Source: Erythrobacter longus (GTDB lineage: Bacteria; Pseudomonadota; Alphaproteobacteria; Sphingomonadales; Sphingomonadaceae). From it: a DNA stretch of 64,000 bases. The notes beneath the pieces are model-generated. The model saw nothing but the letters and a program-made list of their open reading frames with translations, did not search any database and was not told the DNA's origin. Made by a program: the position numbers and the translations under genes. The stretch is taken from contig NZ_JMIW01000001.1 of the NCBI RefSeq assembly GCF_000715015.1, positions 310,001 to 374,000 of the forward strand. The letters run 5' to 3'. Of this stretch, positions 27,326 through 36,323 are shown one piece after another. Within the stretch, counting starts at the first letter, position 1, and the number at the start of each line of letters is the position of its first letter.

Positions 27326-27368
27326 GGGCTAGGGGGCGCGGGCTAGGGGGCATGCGCCAAGGGCGCAT
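27326..27368. repeat. 14-bp tandem repeat plus palindrome in the tyrS upstream gap
   Basis: GGGCTAGGGGGC occurs at 27326-27337 and again at 27340-27351 (period 14). It is followed by ATGCGCC-AAG-GGCGCAT (27352-27368), a perfect 7-bp hairpin. Function unknown; it could influence either divergent gene. Confidence 0.45.
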
Positions 27369-27421
27369 CCTTGGGGGAAAGTCACTTGCGCAAGCTATCT
27401 CTCTTGGCGATAGGAAGGGTC

Positions 27422-27952
27422 ATGAAACCTTTGATGCTCCACAACTCTTGCGACCTTGGCCCGATCCGTTCTGTCACTGCCGAGGTGAAGGATACAGATG
27501 TCGGGTGCGAGGCCCGCTTCAGGCTTGAGGGCGGGGTCGATCGCATCAAGATACCCGCAGCTGCACCATCGGTCAGGACCGATGATTTGTGGAAGACCAC
27601 CTGTTTTGAGATTTTCTGGCAACCTGTAGGCGGCACCTATTACCGCGAGTTCAACCTATCGCCTTCGGGACGCTGGGCCGCGTATGATTTTGATAATTTC
27701 CGCGAAGGAATGCGCGATGCGCCCGTCGATGCGATTTCATTGAGCGTTGCCCAAGGGTCATCGAACGGCGTCGGCGAGCTTGAATTGATTGCGACCATTG
27801 CCTCTGAATTGCCTACGCCAGCGCAAGTCGCCTTGAACGCGATTGTCGAGCACGAGGATGGTAGTTTGCAATTCTGGGCGCTCGCCTTCGCGCCGGGCAA
27901 GGCCGAGTTCCACTCCGAAGCGTGCCGTCAATGGGTCCTCGGGGGCGAATAG
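27422..27952 (+). CDS. DOMON-like domain protein
   Basis: The 176-residue protein reads as an all-beta, DOMON-like fold of the type annotated in many sphingomonads: WKTTCFEIFWQPVGGTYYRE, NLSPSGRWAAYDFDNFR and the late LQFWALAFAPGKAEFHS. DOMON-type domains bind haem or sugars; here no clear haem ligand stands out, and the function is unknown. I chose the ATG at 27422 because GGAAGGG precedes it; another ATG lies at 27434. No signal peptide is visible. It converges on the TspO gene. Confidence 0.78.
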   Translation: MKPLMLHNSCDLGPIRSVTAEVKDTDVGCEARFRLEGGVDRIKIPAAAPSVRTDDLWKTTCFEIFWQPVGGTYYREFNLSPSGRWAAYDFDNFREGMRDAPVDAISLSVAQGSSNGVGELELIATIASELPTPAQVALNAIVEHEDGSLQFWALAFAPGKAEFHSEACRQWVLGGE

Positions 27953-27965
27953 GAAGATCTCGCTT

Positions 27966-28460
27966 CTAAGGGGCGCTTGCATCCCCAAATGGACGGTTCC
28001 GGCGCACGATCTCAAGGTTGAGAAGCAGCGCAAAACTGACCCAGCAGATGTACGGAACGTTCAGCCACCCGGCGAGCGTGGAATAGCTGGGCAGGAACAG
28101 GCACAAGGATAAAACCGAAAGCCAGAGAAACACGTTTTCAAACAAGGCCCAGTCGGGCCGCTTAATTTTGAAAAACAGCGGCGACCATGCAAAATGCAGG
28201 ATAAAGTTGATCCCGAACAAGGTGCCGATGAACATCACATCGCTCGATGTTTGTGCCCCTGATACGGCGAGGTAAAGGCTCCAGCCCGATAGTCCAAGGA
28301 TCAAGGTCCATGCAGGACCAAACAGCCAGTCAGGCGGCTGCCAGCTTGGCTTATTGAGGTTGCGATACCACTCACCAATATCGGTAAGCAGGCCGCCCGC
28401 GCCGCCAAGAATTATCGCCCACGATGCCGCGACAAGAGCCAAGGTCCAATTAATATCCAT
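27966..28460 (-). CDS. TspO/MBR family tryptophan-rich membrane protein
   Basis: TspO proteins bind porphyrins and cholesterol-like ligands; in alphaproteobacteria they influence photosynthesis gene regulation and porphyrin turnover. The 164-residue protein shows five hydrophobic helices and the signatures WYRNLNKPSWQPPDWLFGPA, WSLYLA, NFILHFAWSPLFFKIKRP and the closing ALLLNLEIVRRNRP. No haem or carotenoid gene lies next to it, so its ligand here is open. Confidence 0.92.
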   Translation of the reverse strand: MDINWTLALVAASWAIILGGAGGLLTDIGEWYRNLNKPSWQPPDWLFGPAWTLILGLSGWSLYLAVSGAQTSSDVMFIGTLFGINFILHFAWSPLFFKIKRPDWALFENVFLWLSVLSLCLFLPSYSTLAGWLNVPYICWVSFALLLNLEIVRRNRPFGDASAP

Positions 28461-28573
28461 GCGGTTTCCTACACACTTCGAACTGGATTAGATACAGCCA
28501 AGCTACGCATTTGCGCGCGCAAGCTATGCATCCGGCATTGCGTTTGAAGTGCCCTTGCGCCAATTCGCTTGTC

Positions 28574-29806
28574 ATGACTTCACAAGTGAAATTCGGAATT
28601 GACCGCCTGCTCGAAAATGCCGAGCTTTTGGATGAGCTAAAAGGCCGCCGTGTCGCCCTTGTCGCGCACCCTGCCAGCGTGACGCAGGATTTGACGCATA
28701 GCCTTGATGCTCTGATCGCGGCAGGCGTCAATGTGACCGCCGCTTTTGGCCCACAGCACGGGCTTAAAGGCGACAAGCAGGACAATATGGTCGAGACGGC
28801 TGACGAGATGGATGCCGAATACGGCATTCCGGTCTTCTCGCTTTATGGCGAAGTGCGCCGGCCAACGGGCCAGATGATGTCTGCCGCGGACGTGTTCCTG
28901 TTCGACCTTCAGGATTTGGGCTGCCGGATATACACCTTTGTGACAACGCTGCTCTATCTGCTGGAAGAGGCGGATAAGCTCGGCAAAGAGGTGTGGGTAT
29001 TGGACCGCCCTAACCCGGCAGGGCGTCCGGTAGAAGGCGCCATGCTGATCCCGGGGCATGAAAGCTTCGTTGGCGCTGCTCCCATGCCGATGCGCCATGG
29101 GCTGACTCTGGGAGAAATGGGCCACTGGTTTGTTGAGCATTTCAACCTTGGTGTGGCGTACAAGGTTGTCGCAATGCAAGGCTGGAAACCGGATGAAGGC
29201 GGCAAAGCGATTGCAAGCGGTTATGGCTGGCCGGAAGACCGCATTTGGGTGAACCCGTCACCCAATGCCGCAAGCCTCAACATGGCGCGCTGTTACGCGG
29301 GCACCGTAATGATCGAAGGGGCAACCGTTAGCGAGGGCAGGGGGACAACGCGGCCCCTGGAGGTCCTGTTCGGAGCGCCTGACATCAACGCCAAAGCAGT
29401 GGCGAAGGAAATGCTCAGCATGGCGCCCGATTGGTGCGCGGGTGTGACAATGCGCGATTGCTGGTTTGAGCCGACATTCCACAAGCATCAGGGCAAGCTA
29501 TGCAACGCGCTTATGCTCCATGCCGAAGGGCCAGACTACGATCACGATGCGTTCAAGCCGTGGCGGATGCAAGCGCTCGCATTCAAGGCGATCCGCAATC
29601 TTTACCCGGACTATGAGCTGTGGCGCGGAACGGATTTCAAATACGAATACACCAATGACCTGCTTGCGATCGACGTCATCAATGGCGGGCCTTCCTTGCG
29701 CGAATGGGTCGATAATCCGAGCGCGGCTCCCGATGATCTGGACGCGATGGCCTCTGCTGATGAAGCGGCGTGGATACAAACCGTGCGGACACATTTGTTG
29801 TACTAA
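28574..29806 (+). CDS. DUF1343 protein, NamZ-like exo-beta-N-acetylmuramidase
   Basis: DUF1343 contains NamZ, which removes N-acetylmuramic acid from peptidoglycan fragments during cell-wall recycling. Supporting segments are GRRVALVAHPASVT, AFGPQHGLKGDKQDNM, FDLQDLGCRIYTFVTTL, WVLDRPNPAGRPVEGAML and EGRGTTRPLEVLFGAP. Unlike many relatives it has no obvious signal peptide when started at the ATG at 28574, so it may be cytoplasmic, consistent with work on recycled fragments; a longer open frame upstream to 28511 was not used. An Asp/Asn hydroxylase gene follows after 11 bp. Confidence 0.86.
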   Translation: MTSQVKFGIDRLLENAELLDELKGRRVALVAHPASVTQDLTHSLDALIAAGVNVTAAFGPQHGLKGDKQDNMVETADEMDAEYGIPVFSLYGEVRRPTGQMMSAADVFLFDLQDLGCRIYTFVTTLLYLLEEADKLGKEVWVLDRPNPAGRPVEGAMLIPGHESFVGAAPMPMRHGLTLGEMGHWFVEHFNLGVAYKVVAMQGWKPDEGGKAIASGYGWPEDRIWVNPSPNAASLNMARCYAGTVMIEGATVSEGRGTTRPLEVLFGAPDINAKAVAKEMLSMAPDWCAGVTMRDCWFEPTFHKHQGKLCNALMLHAEGPDYDHDAFKPWRMQALAFKAIRNLYPDYELWRGTDFKYEYTNDLLAIDVINGGPSLREWVDNPSAAPDDLDAMASADEAAWIQTVRTHLLY

Positions 29807-29817
29807 GGGCGTGATTG

Positions 29818-30831
29818 ATGAGCATTGAAAAGCCCATTGCCGCCTTCGACGAGGCAGAGGCCGACCGCAGACTGACGGCAAACAACCGCGATGCGACAGC
29901 AATGCTGGCCAAGGCGGACAACCGTATGTTTGCTGGGGACAGGCGGGCTGCGGGGGCCTATTATCAAGCTGCCCTCCAACTGCTTTCACAATCAGGGCAA
30001 GGGCAGGGGCCGGACGCTCAGCGCGCGTTTGAAGCGATGCAGTGGATCAACGCGCGCTATGTCGAGCATATGGTCAAAGGCGTCGAGGAAGCCGGGCACC
30101 CGCGCAAGGATTGGCATCCGCGCTTCACCCGATCACTGGCGATGATGATCGGCCAGATCGAGCGCCCACCCGAAGCGCGGCAGTACCCTCAAAATCCAAT
30201 GACCATGTTCTACGCCGACATGAAGTACTGCGAATTTGCATCCCGCGATGCATTCGATTGGGCCGAAGCGTTAGAAGCACGCACAGATGCAATCCGGGCG
30301 GAAGGTGCAAAGCTTCTAAAAGAGGGCACGCATCTCTCGGCTTACGTCAAGAAAGTCGGCGACCGACCGCAAGGCGATGTGCACGGCATGCTCGAGAACG
30401 AGGATTGGTCGAGCTTCGAATTGTCGCAAGGCGGCGAATTTGTGCCCGAACGCACCGCTCTTTGCCCCGATACCTATGACGCTCTCAAGGACCTGCCGCT
30501 GTGCCGGATTAAGGGACGCGCGCCCACGCCGATGTTCTCACGCCTTTCCCCCGGCAAGCGCATCCCGCCTCACACCGGCATGATCAATGTCCGCTACATC
30601 TGCCATCTGCCACTGATCATCCCGGGCGAGGGCGCGCTGCGTGTTGGACATACGACGAAAAGCTGGACCGAGGGCGAGCTTATGATGTTCGACGACAGCG
30701 TTCAGCATGAGGCTTGGAACGATGCGGACAAGGACCGCCTGGTCCTGATCTTCGACGTATGGCGCCCGGAATTGGAACAGGCCGAACGCGAACAGCTAAA
30801 CGCGCTTTTCCAGGCGGTCGATAGCTATTGA
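29818..30831 (+). CDS. Aspartyl/asparaginyl beta-hydroxylase family dioxygenase
   Basis: The C-terminal half is an AspH-type Fe(II)/2-oxoglutarate fold: IPPHTGMINVRYICHLPLII holds the first iron histidine, and MMFDDSVQHEAWN the second, with arginine for 2-oxoglutarate probably in VLIFDVWRPE. The N-terminal 100 residues look like alpha-helical repeats (ADNRMFAGDRRAAGAYYQAA), TPR-like, and could bind the substrate. Bacterial relatives hydroxylate lipid A or unknown proteins; the target here is unknown. The ATG at 29818 was used over a TTG one codon earlier. It lies 11 bp after the NamZ-like gene and probably shares its transcript. Confidence 0.87.
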   Translation: MSIEKPIAAFDEAEADRRLTANNRDATAMLAKADNRMFAGDRRAAGAYYQAALQLLSQSGQGQGPDAQRAFEAMQWINARYVEHMVKGVEEAGHPRKDWHPRFTRSLAMMIGQIERPPEARQYPQNPMTMFYADMKYCEFASRDAFDWAEALEARTDAIRAEGAKLLKEGTHLSAYVKKVGDRPQGDVHGMLENEDWSSFELSQGGEFVPERTALCPDTYDALKDLPLCRIKGRAPTPMFSRLSPGKRIPPHTGMINVRYICHLPLIIPGEGALRVGHTTKSWTEGELMMFDDSVQHEAWNDADKDRLVLIFDVWRPELEQAEREQLNALFQAVDSY

Positions 30832-30851
30832 GGGTGCAGTCTGAGCACCCT
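30831..30851. terminator. Possible weak terminator hairpin
   Basis: AGGGTGC (30831-30837) pairs with GCACCCT (30845-30851) directly at the end of the hydroxylase gene. No U-tract follows, so the call is weak. Confidence 0.3.
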
Positions 30852-30888
30852 GTCAGGCCCCTGTTTCCTGTTCAAATCGCACACAGTA

Positions 30889-31287
30889 TCACGGCTTCGC
30901 GGGCAACAGGTATGGTCCGTTAGGATCTGCTGAAGGAAGCGGTTGGATGTCGCCTTGTGAACCCATCATCACCATAACCGAACATCCGTCTTGCTCTCGG
31001 TGTACGGCGTAGATCGCATAGGGTTTTTCAGGTGACGCGGGCTCGCGCTCAAGGAGAGGGCTCTGGCCTATTGCCTTGCGAGCTTGTGATATGTGGTCAC
31101 GGCATTTTTCGACTTGAGCCTGAGTAGCTTCAGGATCAGATGGGAGAACACCTAGGCCAATTTGCGGTGAAACAGACCCTCCCCCGGTTTTTGTTGCCGT
31201 GTCCAGCGTAACAACTTCATTTGAAGCTGTTGCTGACGCTGTGCCGATCAAGGCTAAAGAAGAAACCAGAACCAAAAATTTGCTCAT
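30889..31287 (-). CDS. Small secreted protein, function unknown
   Basis: Not a family I recognise. A clear signal peptide (MSKFLVLVSSLALIGTASA) is followed by about 110 residues with two cysteines (EKCRDH and QDGCSVMVM) that could form a disulfide, and a Pro/Asp-rich end. I chose the ATG at 31287 because GGAGG lies five bases upstream; the ATG one codon earlier is too close to it. It sits between genes of known function without an evident link. Confidence 0.6.
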   Translation of the reverse strand: MSKFLVLVSSLALIGTASATASNEVVTLDTATKTGGGSVSPQIGLGVLPSDPEATQAQVEKCRDHISQARKAIGQSPLLEREPASPEKPYAIYAVHREQDGCSVMVMMGSQGDIQPLPSADPNGPYLLPAKP

Positions 31288-31344
31288 CATTGCCTCCGTT
31301 GAGTACACTTGCAAGAATCAACTATAACGCGCTTGGATCGAAGC

Positions 31345-32529
31345 TTAATGTCCTTGCTTCCGGCTCAACTCGCGCATGGCATCATCCAATCCCTCAAGCG
31401 TTAGGCTATACATGCGGTCGTTCACGAGCTCTTTGAGCATCTTGGTCGACTGCGAATAGCCCCATTGTTTTTCGGGTACGGGGTTTAGCCACACGGTTGC
31501 AGGATAGGTGTCGGTCACCCGCTTCATCCAAAGCGCGCCGGCCTCGTCGTTCATGTGCTCAACGCTGCCGCCTGCATGGGTGATTTCATAGGGGCTCATC
31601 GCCGCATCGCCCACGAAGATCACTTTGTAGTCGTGGCCATATTTGTGGAGGATGTCCCAGGTCTTGGTGCGTTCCTGCCAGCGGCGCTTGTTGTCCTTCC
31701 ACACGCCTTCGTAAAGGCAGTTATGGAAGTAGAAAAATTCGAGGTTTTTGAACTCGGTAGTGGCCGCACTGAACAATTCTTCGCACAGCTTGATAAACGG
31801 GTCCATTGAGCCGCCGACATCAAGGAACAACAAGAGTTTCACCGCATTACGGCGTTCGGCTCGCATGTGGATGTCGAGAAAGCCTTGCTTGGCCGTGCCA
31901 TCAATGGTCGCGTCCAGATCCAGCTGATCCTGCGCTCCTTCGCGCGCAAAGCGGCGCAGACGGCGAAGGGCCATCTTGATGTTGCGGGTGCCAAGCTCTT
32001 TGGTGCTGTCGAGGTTTTTAAACTCGCGCTTCTCCCACACCTTTACGGCGCGCTTGTGCTTGCTCTCGCCCCCGATCCGCACGCCTTCGGGATTGTAGCC
32101 TGAATTGCCAAAGGGGGAGGTGCCGCCCGTGCCAATCCACTTATTGCCGCCTTCGTGGCGCTTTTCCTGCTCGGCGAGGCGTTCCTTGAGCTTTTCCATA
32201 AGCTCGTCCCAATCGCCGATCTTCTCGATCTCGGCCATTTCCTCATCGGTGAGGAATTTCTCGGCAACCGCCTTAAGCCAATCCTCGGGCACGTCGACGG
32301 GGTTTTGGCCGTAATCGGACATGATGCCTTTGAAGACCTTGTGGAACACCTGATCGAACCGGTCGAGCATCCCTTCGTCTTTCACAAAGGTCGCGCGGCT
32401 GAGATAGTAAAACGCCTCGGGCGTCTGCTCGATCACGTCCTTATCTAGCGCCTCAAGCAGCGTCAGATGTTCTTTGAAACTTGCGCCAATGCCAGCTGCG
32501 CGCAGCTCATCCATGAAATTGAAAAACAT
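31345..32529 (-). CDS. CoxE-like von Willebrand factor A domain protein
   Basis: The 394-residue protein belongs to the VWA proteins that partner with MoxR ATPases (CoxE/YehP type). The MIDAS metal site lies in LLFLDVGGSMDPF (DxGxS). LEFFYFHNCLYEGVWKDNKRR and IFVGDAAMSPYEIT are typical of this subgroup. The N-terminal 200 residues are helical and charged. MoxR-VWA pairs act as chaperone-like machines inserting metals or assembling enzymes; the MoxR gene lies 1.5 kb away on the same strand with a chemoreceptor gene between. Target enzyme unknown. Confidence 0.88.
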   Translation of the reverse strand: MFFNFMDELRAAGIGASFKEHLTLLEALDKDVIEQTPEAFYYLSRATFVKDEGMLDRFDQVFHKVFKGIMSDYGQNPVDVPEDWLKAVAEKFLTDEEMAEIEKIGDWDELMEKLKERLAEQEKRHEGGNKWIGTGGTSPFGNSGYNPEGVRIGGESKHKRAVKVWEKREFKNLDSTKELGTRNIKMALRRLRRFAREGAQDQLDLDATIDGTAKQGFLDIHMRAERRNAVKLLLFLDVGGSMDPFIKLCEELFSAATTEFKNLEFFYFHNCLYEGVWKDNKRRWQERTKTWDILHKYGHDYKVIFVGDAAMSPYEITHAGGSVEHMNDEAGALWMKRVTDTYPATVWLNPVPEKQWGYSQSTKMLKELVNDRMYSLTLEGLDDAMRELSRKQGH

Positions 32530-32648
32530 GGACGCTTTCCTAATCGCGAAAAACCGCTCTTACTAGTCCCATTGCACAGCTGCCCATCTTAAGCCTTCGA
32601 TAACCATCTTTTGACAAAGCAGTCTGCGTCTTAAGGGGACCAAAAACG

Positions 32649-34049
32649 ATGAAGCCTATCACAATCGATACTGACCATGCCTCTGCTCTTGGCGCTATAC
32701 CGGAGAAATGCGGGGAAGTGACAGTTGGCTGCACCGATGTGGCGGGCATTGTCGATGCGGTGATTACCTCATCGGAAAAGCTTCGCAAAGAACACGAGGC
32801 CCTGCGCGGCACAGTCGCAGCGCTTGAGGGTGACCAGATCAAGGTTTCCGAGGCAAGCGACGAAGCCCGCCTCCTTTCTGAACGGGCCATCGAACGATTG
32901 AACGAAGGGACCGAGCTGATCCAATCATCGCTTGGTCAGATTACTTCGATGCTCGAATTGGTCGGCGCGCTTGGGGAGCATGTTACCGGGTTTGCTGCAG
33001 CGATGGAGCAAGTTCGGCGGAGCGCCAAGGACATCGAAGAGATTGCCGAGACAACCAATATCCTCGCATTGAACGCCACAATCGAAGCGATGCGCGCAGG
33101 CGAGGCGGGGCGCACTTTTGCCGTGGTCGCGGATGAGGTGAAAAGCCTTGCCAATGACACCCGCAAAGCAACCGATGAGATCGCTGCGACTATCGACAAG
33201 CTTGGCGAAGAAGCCAGCTTCGTGATCACTCAGGTCGAAGAGGGGAGCCGGGCGAGCAAGGACGCGAAGGAATCCGTGTCTCAGATCGAAAACACCATCG
33301 CAAGCGTCGGGTCACTGGTCGAGGAAGTGGACCGCCAGAACGATGTTATCGCAAGATCCACCGGAACGATCACAGGCCACGTCGATGCGGTTCAAAAGGT
33401 CCTGATAAGCTATGAAGGCGCTACCCGAGACAACGAAAACCAGCTCAACGGCGCAAGCAAGAGGATGGAGGAGCTCGAAGCGACGGCAAACGATATGTTT
33501 GACAGCCTCGTAAAAGCTGGGCTCAGCCCGCACGACAACATAATGGTCGAGCAAGGCCAAGAGCTGGCCCGGAAGGTTGCAAAGGCATTCGAAGCCGCCA
33601 TTGAAGCGGGCGATCTTGAAGAGGCGCAAGCCTTCGATCAGGACTATGTCGCGATACCTGGCAGCAACCCGATACGGTATCGCACCGGGTTGACCGACTG
33701 GGCAGATGCGAATTTGCGTCCGCTGCTCGATGAATTGAAAGCGTCAGATAGCCACATCATTGCAGCTATTTGCACCGATACGAAGGGCTATCTGCCAACG
33801 CACCTCACCGAAATGTCCCGCACGCCTACTGGCGATGTAGTCCATGACACAAAGTATTGCCGCAATGGCCGCATCATCCTTGGCGCTATCGACCAGAAAG
33901 CCAAGGACAGCACCGCGCCATACATGATGTGCGTCTATCGCCAAGAAGGCGATGGCACCCAATATCGCGTGGTCCGGAACGTTTACATCCCGGTTTATAT
34001 CAACGGTCGCCGTTGGGGCGACTGCGAAATTGCATATAGCCTTAGGTGA
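32649..34049 (+). CDS. Soluble methyl-accepting chemotaxis protein with C-terminal sensor domain
   Basis: There is no transmembrane segment, so this receptor is cytoplasmic. The signalling hairpin tip is IEEIAETTNILALNATIEAM followed by RAGEAGRTFAVVADEVKSLA, about residues 130-175, in a shortened helical region. After it comes a domain of about 170 residues with TDTKGYLPTHLTEMS, PYMMCVYRQEGDGTQY and VYIPVYINGRRWGDCEIAY, a Cache/PAS-like module seen at the C-terminus of several alphaproteobacterial receptors. No other chemotaxis gene lies in the window. It sits between, and opposite to, the MoxR and VWA genes. Confidence 0.9.
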   Translation: MKPITIDTDHASALGAIPEKCGEVTVGCTDVAGIVDAVITSSEKLRKEHEALRGTVAALEGDQIKVSEASDEARLLSERAIERLNEGTELIQSSLGQITSMLELVGALGEHVTGFAAAMEQVRRSAKDIEEIAETTNILALNATIEAMRAGEAGRTFAVVADEVKSLANDTRKATDEIAATIDKLGEEASFVITQVEEGSRASKDAKESVSQIENTIASVGSLVEEVDRQNDVIARSTGTITGHVDAVQKVLISYEGATRDNENQLNGASKRMEELEATANDMFDSLVKAGLSPHDNIMVEQGQELARKVAKAFEAAIEAGDLEEAQAFDQDYVAIPGSNPIRYRTGLTDWADANLRPLLDELKASDSHIIAAICTDTKGYLPTHLTEMSRTPTGDVVHDTKYCRNGRIILGAIDQKAKDSTAPYMMCVYRQEGDGTQYRVVRNVYIPVYINGRRWGDCEIAYSLR

Positions 34050-34053
34050 CGAT

Positions 34054-34917
34054 TTAGCTTGGATTGCGGCGCGCCATAAAGGCGAGACGTTCAAACAGCA
34101 TCACGTCCTGCTCATTCTTGAGCAATGCACCATGAAGCGGCGGAATTGCGCTGTTTGGATTGGAATCCTGCAGGACTTCCAAAGGCATGTCTTCATTCAG
34201 AAGAAGCTTGAGCCAATCGAGCAGCTCGCTCGTTGAAGGCTTCTTCTTCAGGCCTGGTACTTCGCGCAGCTCGTAGAAGATATCCATCGCCTTTTTGACG
34301 AGCGTTTTCTGGATGCCGGGGAAGTGCACATCAATGATGGATGACATCGTGTCACGGTCGGGAAACTTGATGTAGTGGAAGAAACAGCGGCGAAGGAACG
34401 CATCGGGCAGTTCCTTTTCGTTGTTCGAGGTGATGACCACAATCGGGCGTTCTTTGGCCTCGACCCGCTCCTGTGTTTCGTAAACATCGAAGCTCATCCG
34501 GTCGAGTTCCTGCAACAGATCGTTCGGGAACTCGATGTCGGCTTTATCGATCTCATCAATCAAAAGCACGGGAAGCTCCTTGCTGGTGAAGGCTTCCCAG
34601 AGCTTACCCTTCTTGATGTAATTGCTGATGTCGTGAACGCGCTCGTCACCAAGCTGACCATCGCGAAGACGGGCGACCGCGTCATATTCGTAAAGGCCTT
34701 GCTGCGCTTTGGTGGTGGATTTGATGTTCCACTCGATCAGCGGGGCATTCAGAGCCTTGGAAATCTCATGAGCGAGAACCGTCTTGCCTGTGCCCGGCTC
34801 ACCCTTCACCAGAAGCGGACGACGAAGAGTAACCGCTGCGTCCACCGCAACTTTAAGGTCGTCGGTCGCGATGTAATTGCTGGTGCCTTCAAAGCGTTGG
34901 TTGTTCGTGTCGCTCAT
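34054..34917 (-). CDS. MoxR-family AAA+ ATPase
   Basis: A 287-residue AAA+ protein: Walker A VKGEPGTGKTVLA, Walker B PVLLIDEIDKADIEF, sensor 1 in VVITSNNEKELPDAFLRRCFF. These ATPases work with VWA proteins to assemble or activate protein complexes, and the CoxE-like VWA protein encoded at 31345-32529 is the natural partner. The ATG at 34917 follows GGAAAA; a longer frame upstream lacks support. It converges on the chemoreceptor gene with a four-base gap. Confidence 0.94.
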   Translation of the reverse strand: MSDTNNQRFEGTSNYIATDDLKVAVDAAVTLRRPLLVKGEPGTGKTVLAHEISKALNAPLIEWNIKSTTKAQQGLYEYDAVARLRDGQLGDERVHDISNYIKKGKLWEAFTSKELPVLLIDEIDKADIEFPNDLLQELDRMSFDVYETQERVEAKERPIVVITSNNEKELPDAFLRRCFFHYIKFPDRDTMSSIIDVHFPGIQKTLVKKAMDIFYELREVPGLKKKPSTSELLDWLKLLLNEDMPLEVLQDSNPNSAIPPLHGALLKNEQDVMLFERLAFMARRNPS

Positions 34918-34998
34918 GGGTTTTCCTTCAAAACGTATATCTTTGCGCACCCCGATACGGATGCGAGGGGAGGTGTGCAAGAGGGCAGTATTCTAGGC

Positions 34999-36309
34999 CT
35001 ATGGCTGATACGCAAGAAGCCGCTGAGCGATGAGTTCAAGCGAGCTTGGGTCAAACCGCACGTCATCATCGCGCTGGCTAAGGGTCAATGCGTAATCGCG
35101 GCCTGCTTTGTCTTGGAGCAGCCAGGTCAGGTTGAGGACGCCCGGTTCCGAGCCTCCCTTGTAGCCGACGTAGTGGAATTTCTCGCGCCGCTCTTTGGAC
35201 ATGGAAGGGTTTATCGCCATGATTTCACGGGCCTGCGGATCGGCGGTTCTACCCATATATCCGAGCAAATTCGCAAGATCGCGGGCGCTTGCAAACCACT
35301 CAACGTCCAATGCCACCGGTGCGCCGGAGAAAGCGGCTGCGACCTTGTTTGGAGGGACGTCCACATCTTCGATCCCCTCCAAAATCTGTTGACGAACGTC
35401 CGCGTCGCTTCGTTGATAGGTTTCCAGGCGGCCCTTTGGCCCAGCTTTCAAAAGAAACATTTCACGCGTTTTGAGGAAGGGATTGTTGAGTTCGGGCTGT
35501 GAATGCCCACTGTCGATCACTGTCTGAAAAATCGCATCGCGCCCGAGTTCCTCAATCAAGGTGTCCGTTGCGGTATTGTCGCTGATTGAGATCATAAGAC
35601 TGGCAAGAGTGTGCAGCGATAGCGGCGCATTTTCCGGCCAATCCTGGATCATCCCGCTTGGAAAACTTCGAGCTTGGCCAAGGGTCACCTGATCGCTCCA
35701 GCTGCGTTTCCCCTCCGCAATCTCGCGGGCAAGGGTCGCCAGCACATAGAGCTTGAAGGTCGACCCGATCGGCATTTGCTCAGCGGCTCTGGAGGATGCG
35801 ATGGGCGGTGATGTTCCATCAAGGGGGCCAAACCACCATGTGACCTTGCCCGGGAGCGCGGCAAGATCGGTTTCGATTTTGGCGAGGCTATCATCGACCG
35901 GATCGAAGGTCTGGAAGAGAAGCTCGCTCACCCGGCTGGCGCTGCTTGGGTCAATCGCGATGGCGCCCTTGGTAATGGCGTGTTCCATCCGGATAGAAAG
36001 GGCCGAGCGCGTTGCGCCGGGCGACCCAAGGCTTTCAACGGAGAGAGCAGCCCCAAACTGCGAGGTGAGCTGGCTTGCAATGGCCTTGAATTGGTCTGGA
36101 GGGACTGCGCGCAGGAACGCATCGGTGAAGACTTCTTCCGGCTCAATCTCGCCATTCACAAGTGCCACGACTTGCTCCGCTCGATCGCGCAAAGGGGAAG
36201 TTTCAGATTCGTCAGCAATCGTGGTGGGCTCTTCTTGCGCGATCACTTGAGCAGGAAGCGCCGACACGAAAAACAGCCCGGCAAGCGTTTTAAGAACGAC
36301 CTTTTTCAC
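34999..36309 (-). CDS. Serine hydrolase of the class A beta-lactamase fold
   Basis: The three active-site motifs of penicillin-recognising enzymes are present: SxxK as STFK (Ser183-Lys186), SDN (243-245) and KGG (384-386). A signal peptide (about residues 1-24, ending VIA) precedes a 130-residue N-terminal domain absent from true beta-lactamases, similar to the arrangement in LpqF-like proteins. The family includes esterases and beta-lactamases, so resistance should not be assumed. I chose the GTG at 36309 with GGGAGAA upstream; longer frames into the neighbouring gene have no support. It lies 14 bp after a small membrane-protein gene. Confidence 0.85.
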   Translation of the reverse strand: MKKVVLKTLAGLFFVSALPAQVIAQEEPTTIADESETSPLRDRAEQVVALVNGEIEPEEVFTDAFLRAVPPDQFKAIASQLTSQFGAALSVESLGSPGATRSALSIRMEHAITKGAIAIDPSSASRVSELLFQTFDPVDDSLAKIETDLAALPGKVTWWFGPLDGTSPPIASSRAAEQMPIGSTFKLYVLATLAREIAEGKRSWSDQVTLGQARSFPSGMIQDWPENAPLSLHTLASLMISISDNTATDTLIEELGRDAIFQTVIDSGHSQPELNNPFLKTREMFLLKAGPKGRLETYQRSDADVRQQILEGIEDVDVPPNKVAAAFSGAPVALDVEWFASARDLANLLGYMGRTADPQAREIMAINPSMSKERREKFHYVGYKGGSEPGVLNLTWLLQDKAGRDYALTLSQRDDDVRFDPSSLELIAQRLLAYQP

Positions 36310-36323
36310 AGCGTTTCTCCCGA

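Noticed and set aside
34999..36309. Beta-lactamase resistance gene
   Set aside because: All three active-site motifs exist but the N-terminal domain and sequence fit the wider LpqF-like serine-hydrolase group; resistance cannot be claimed.
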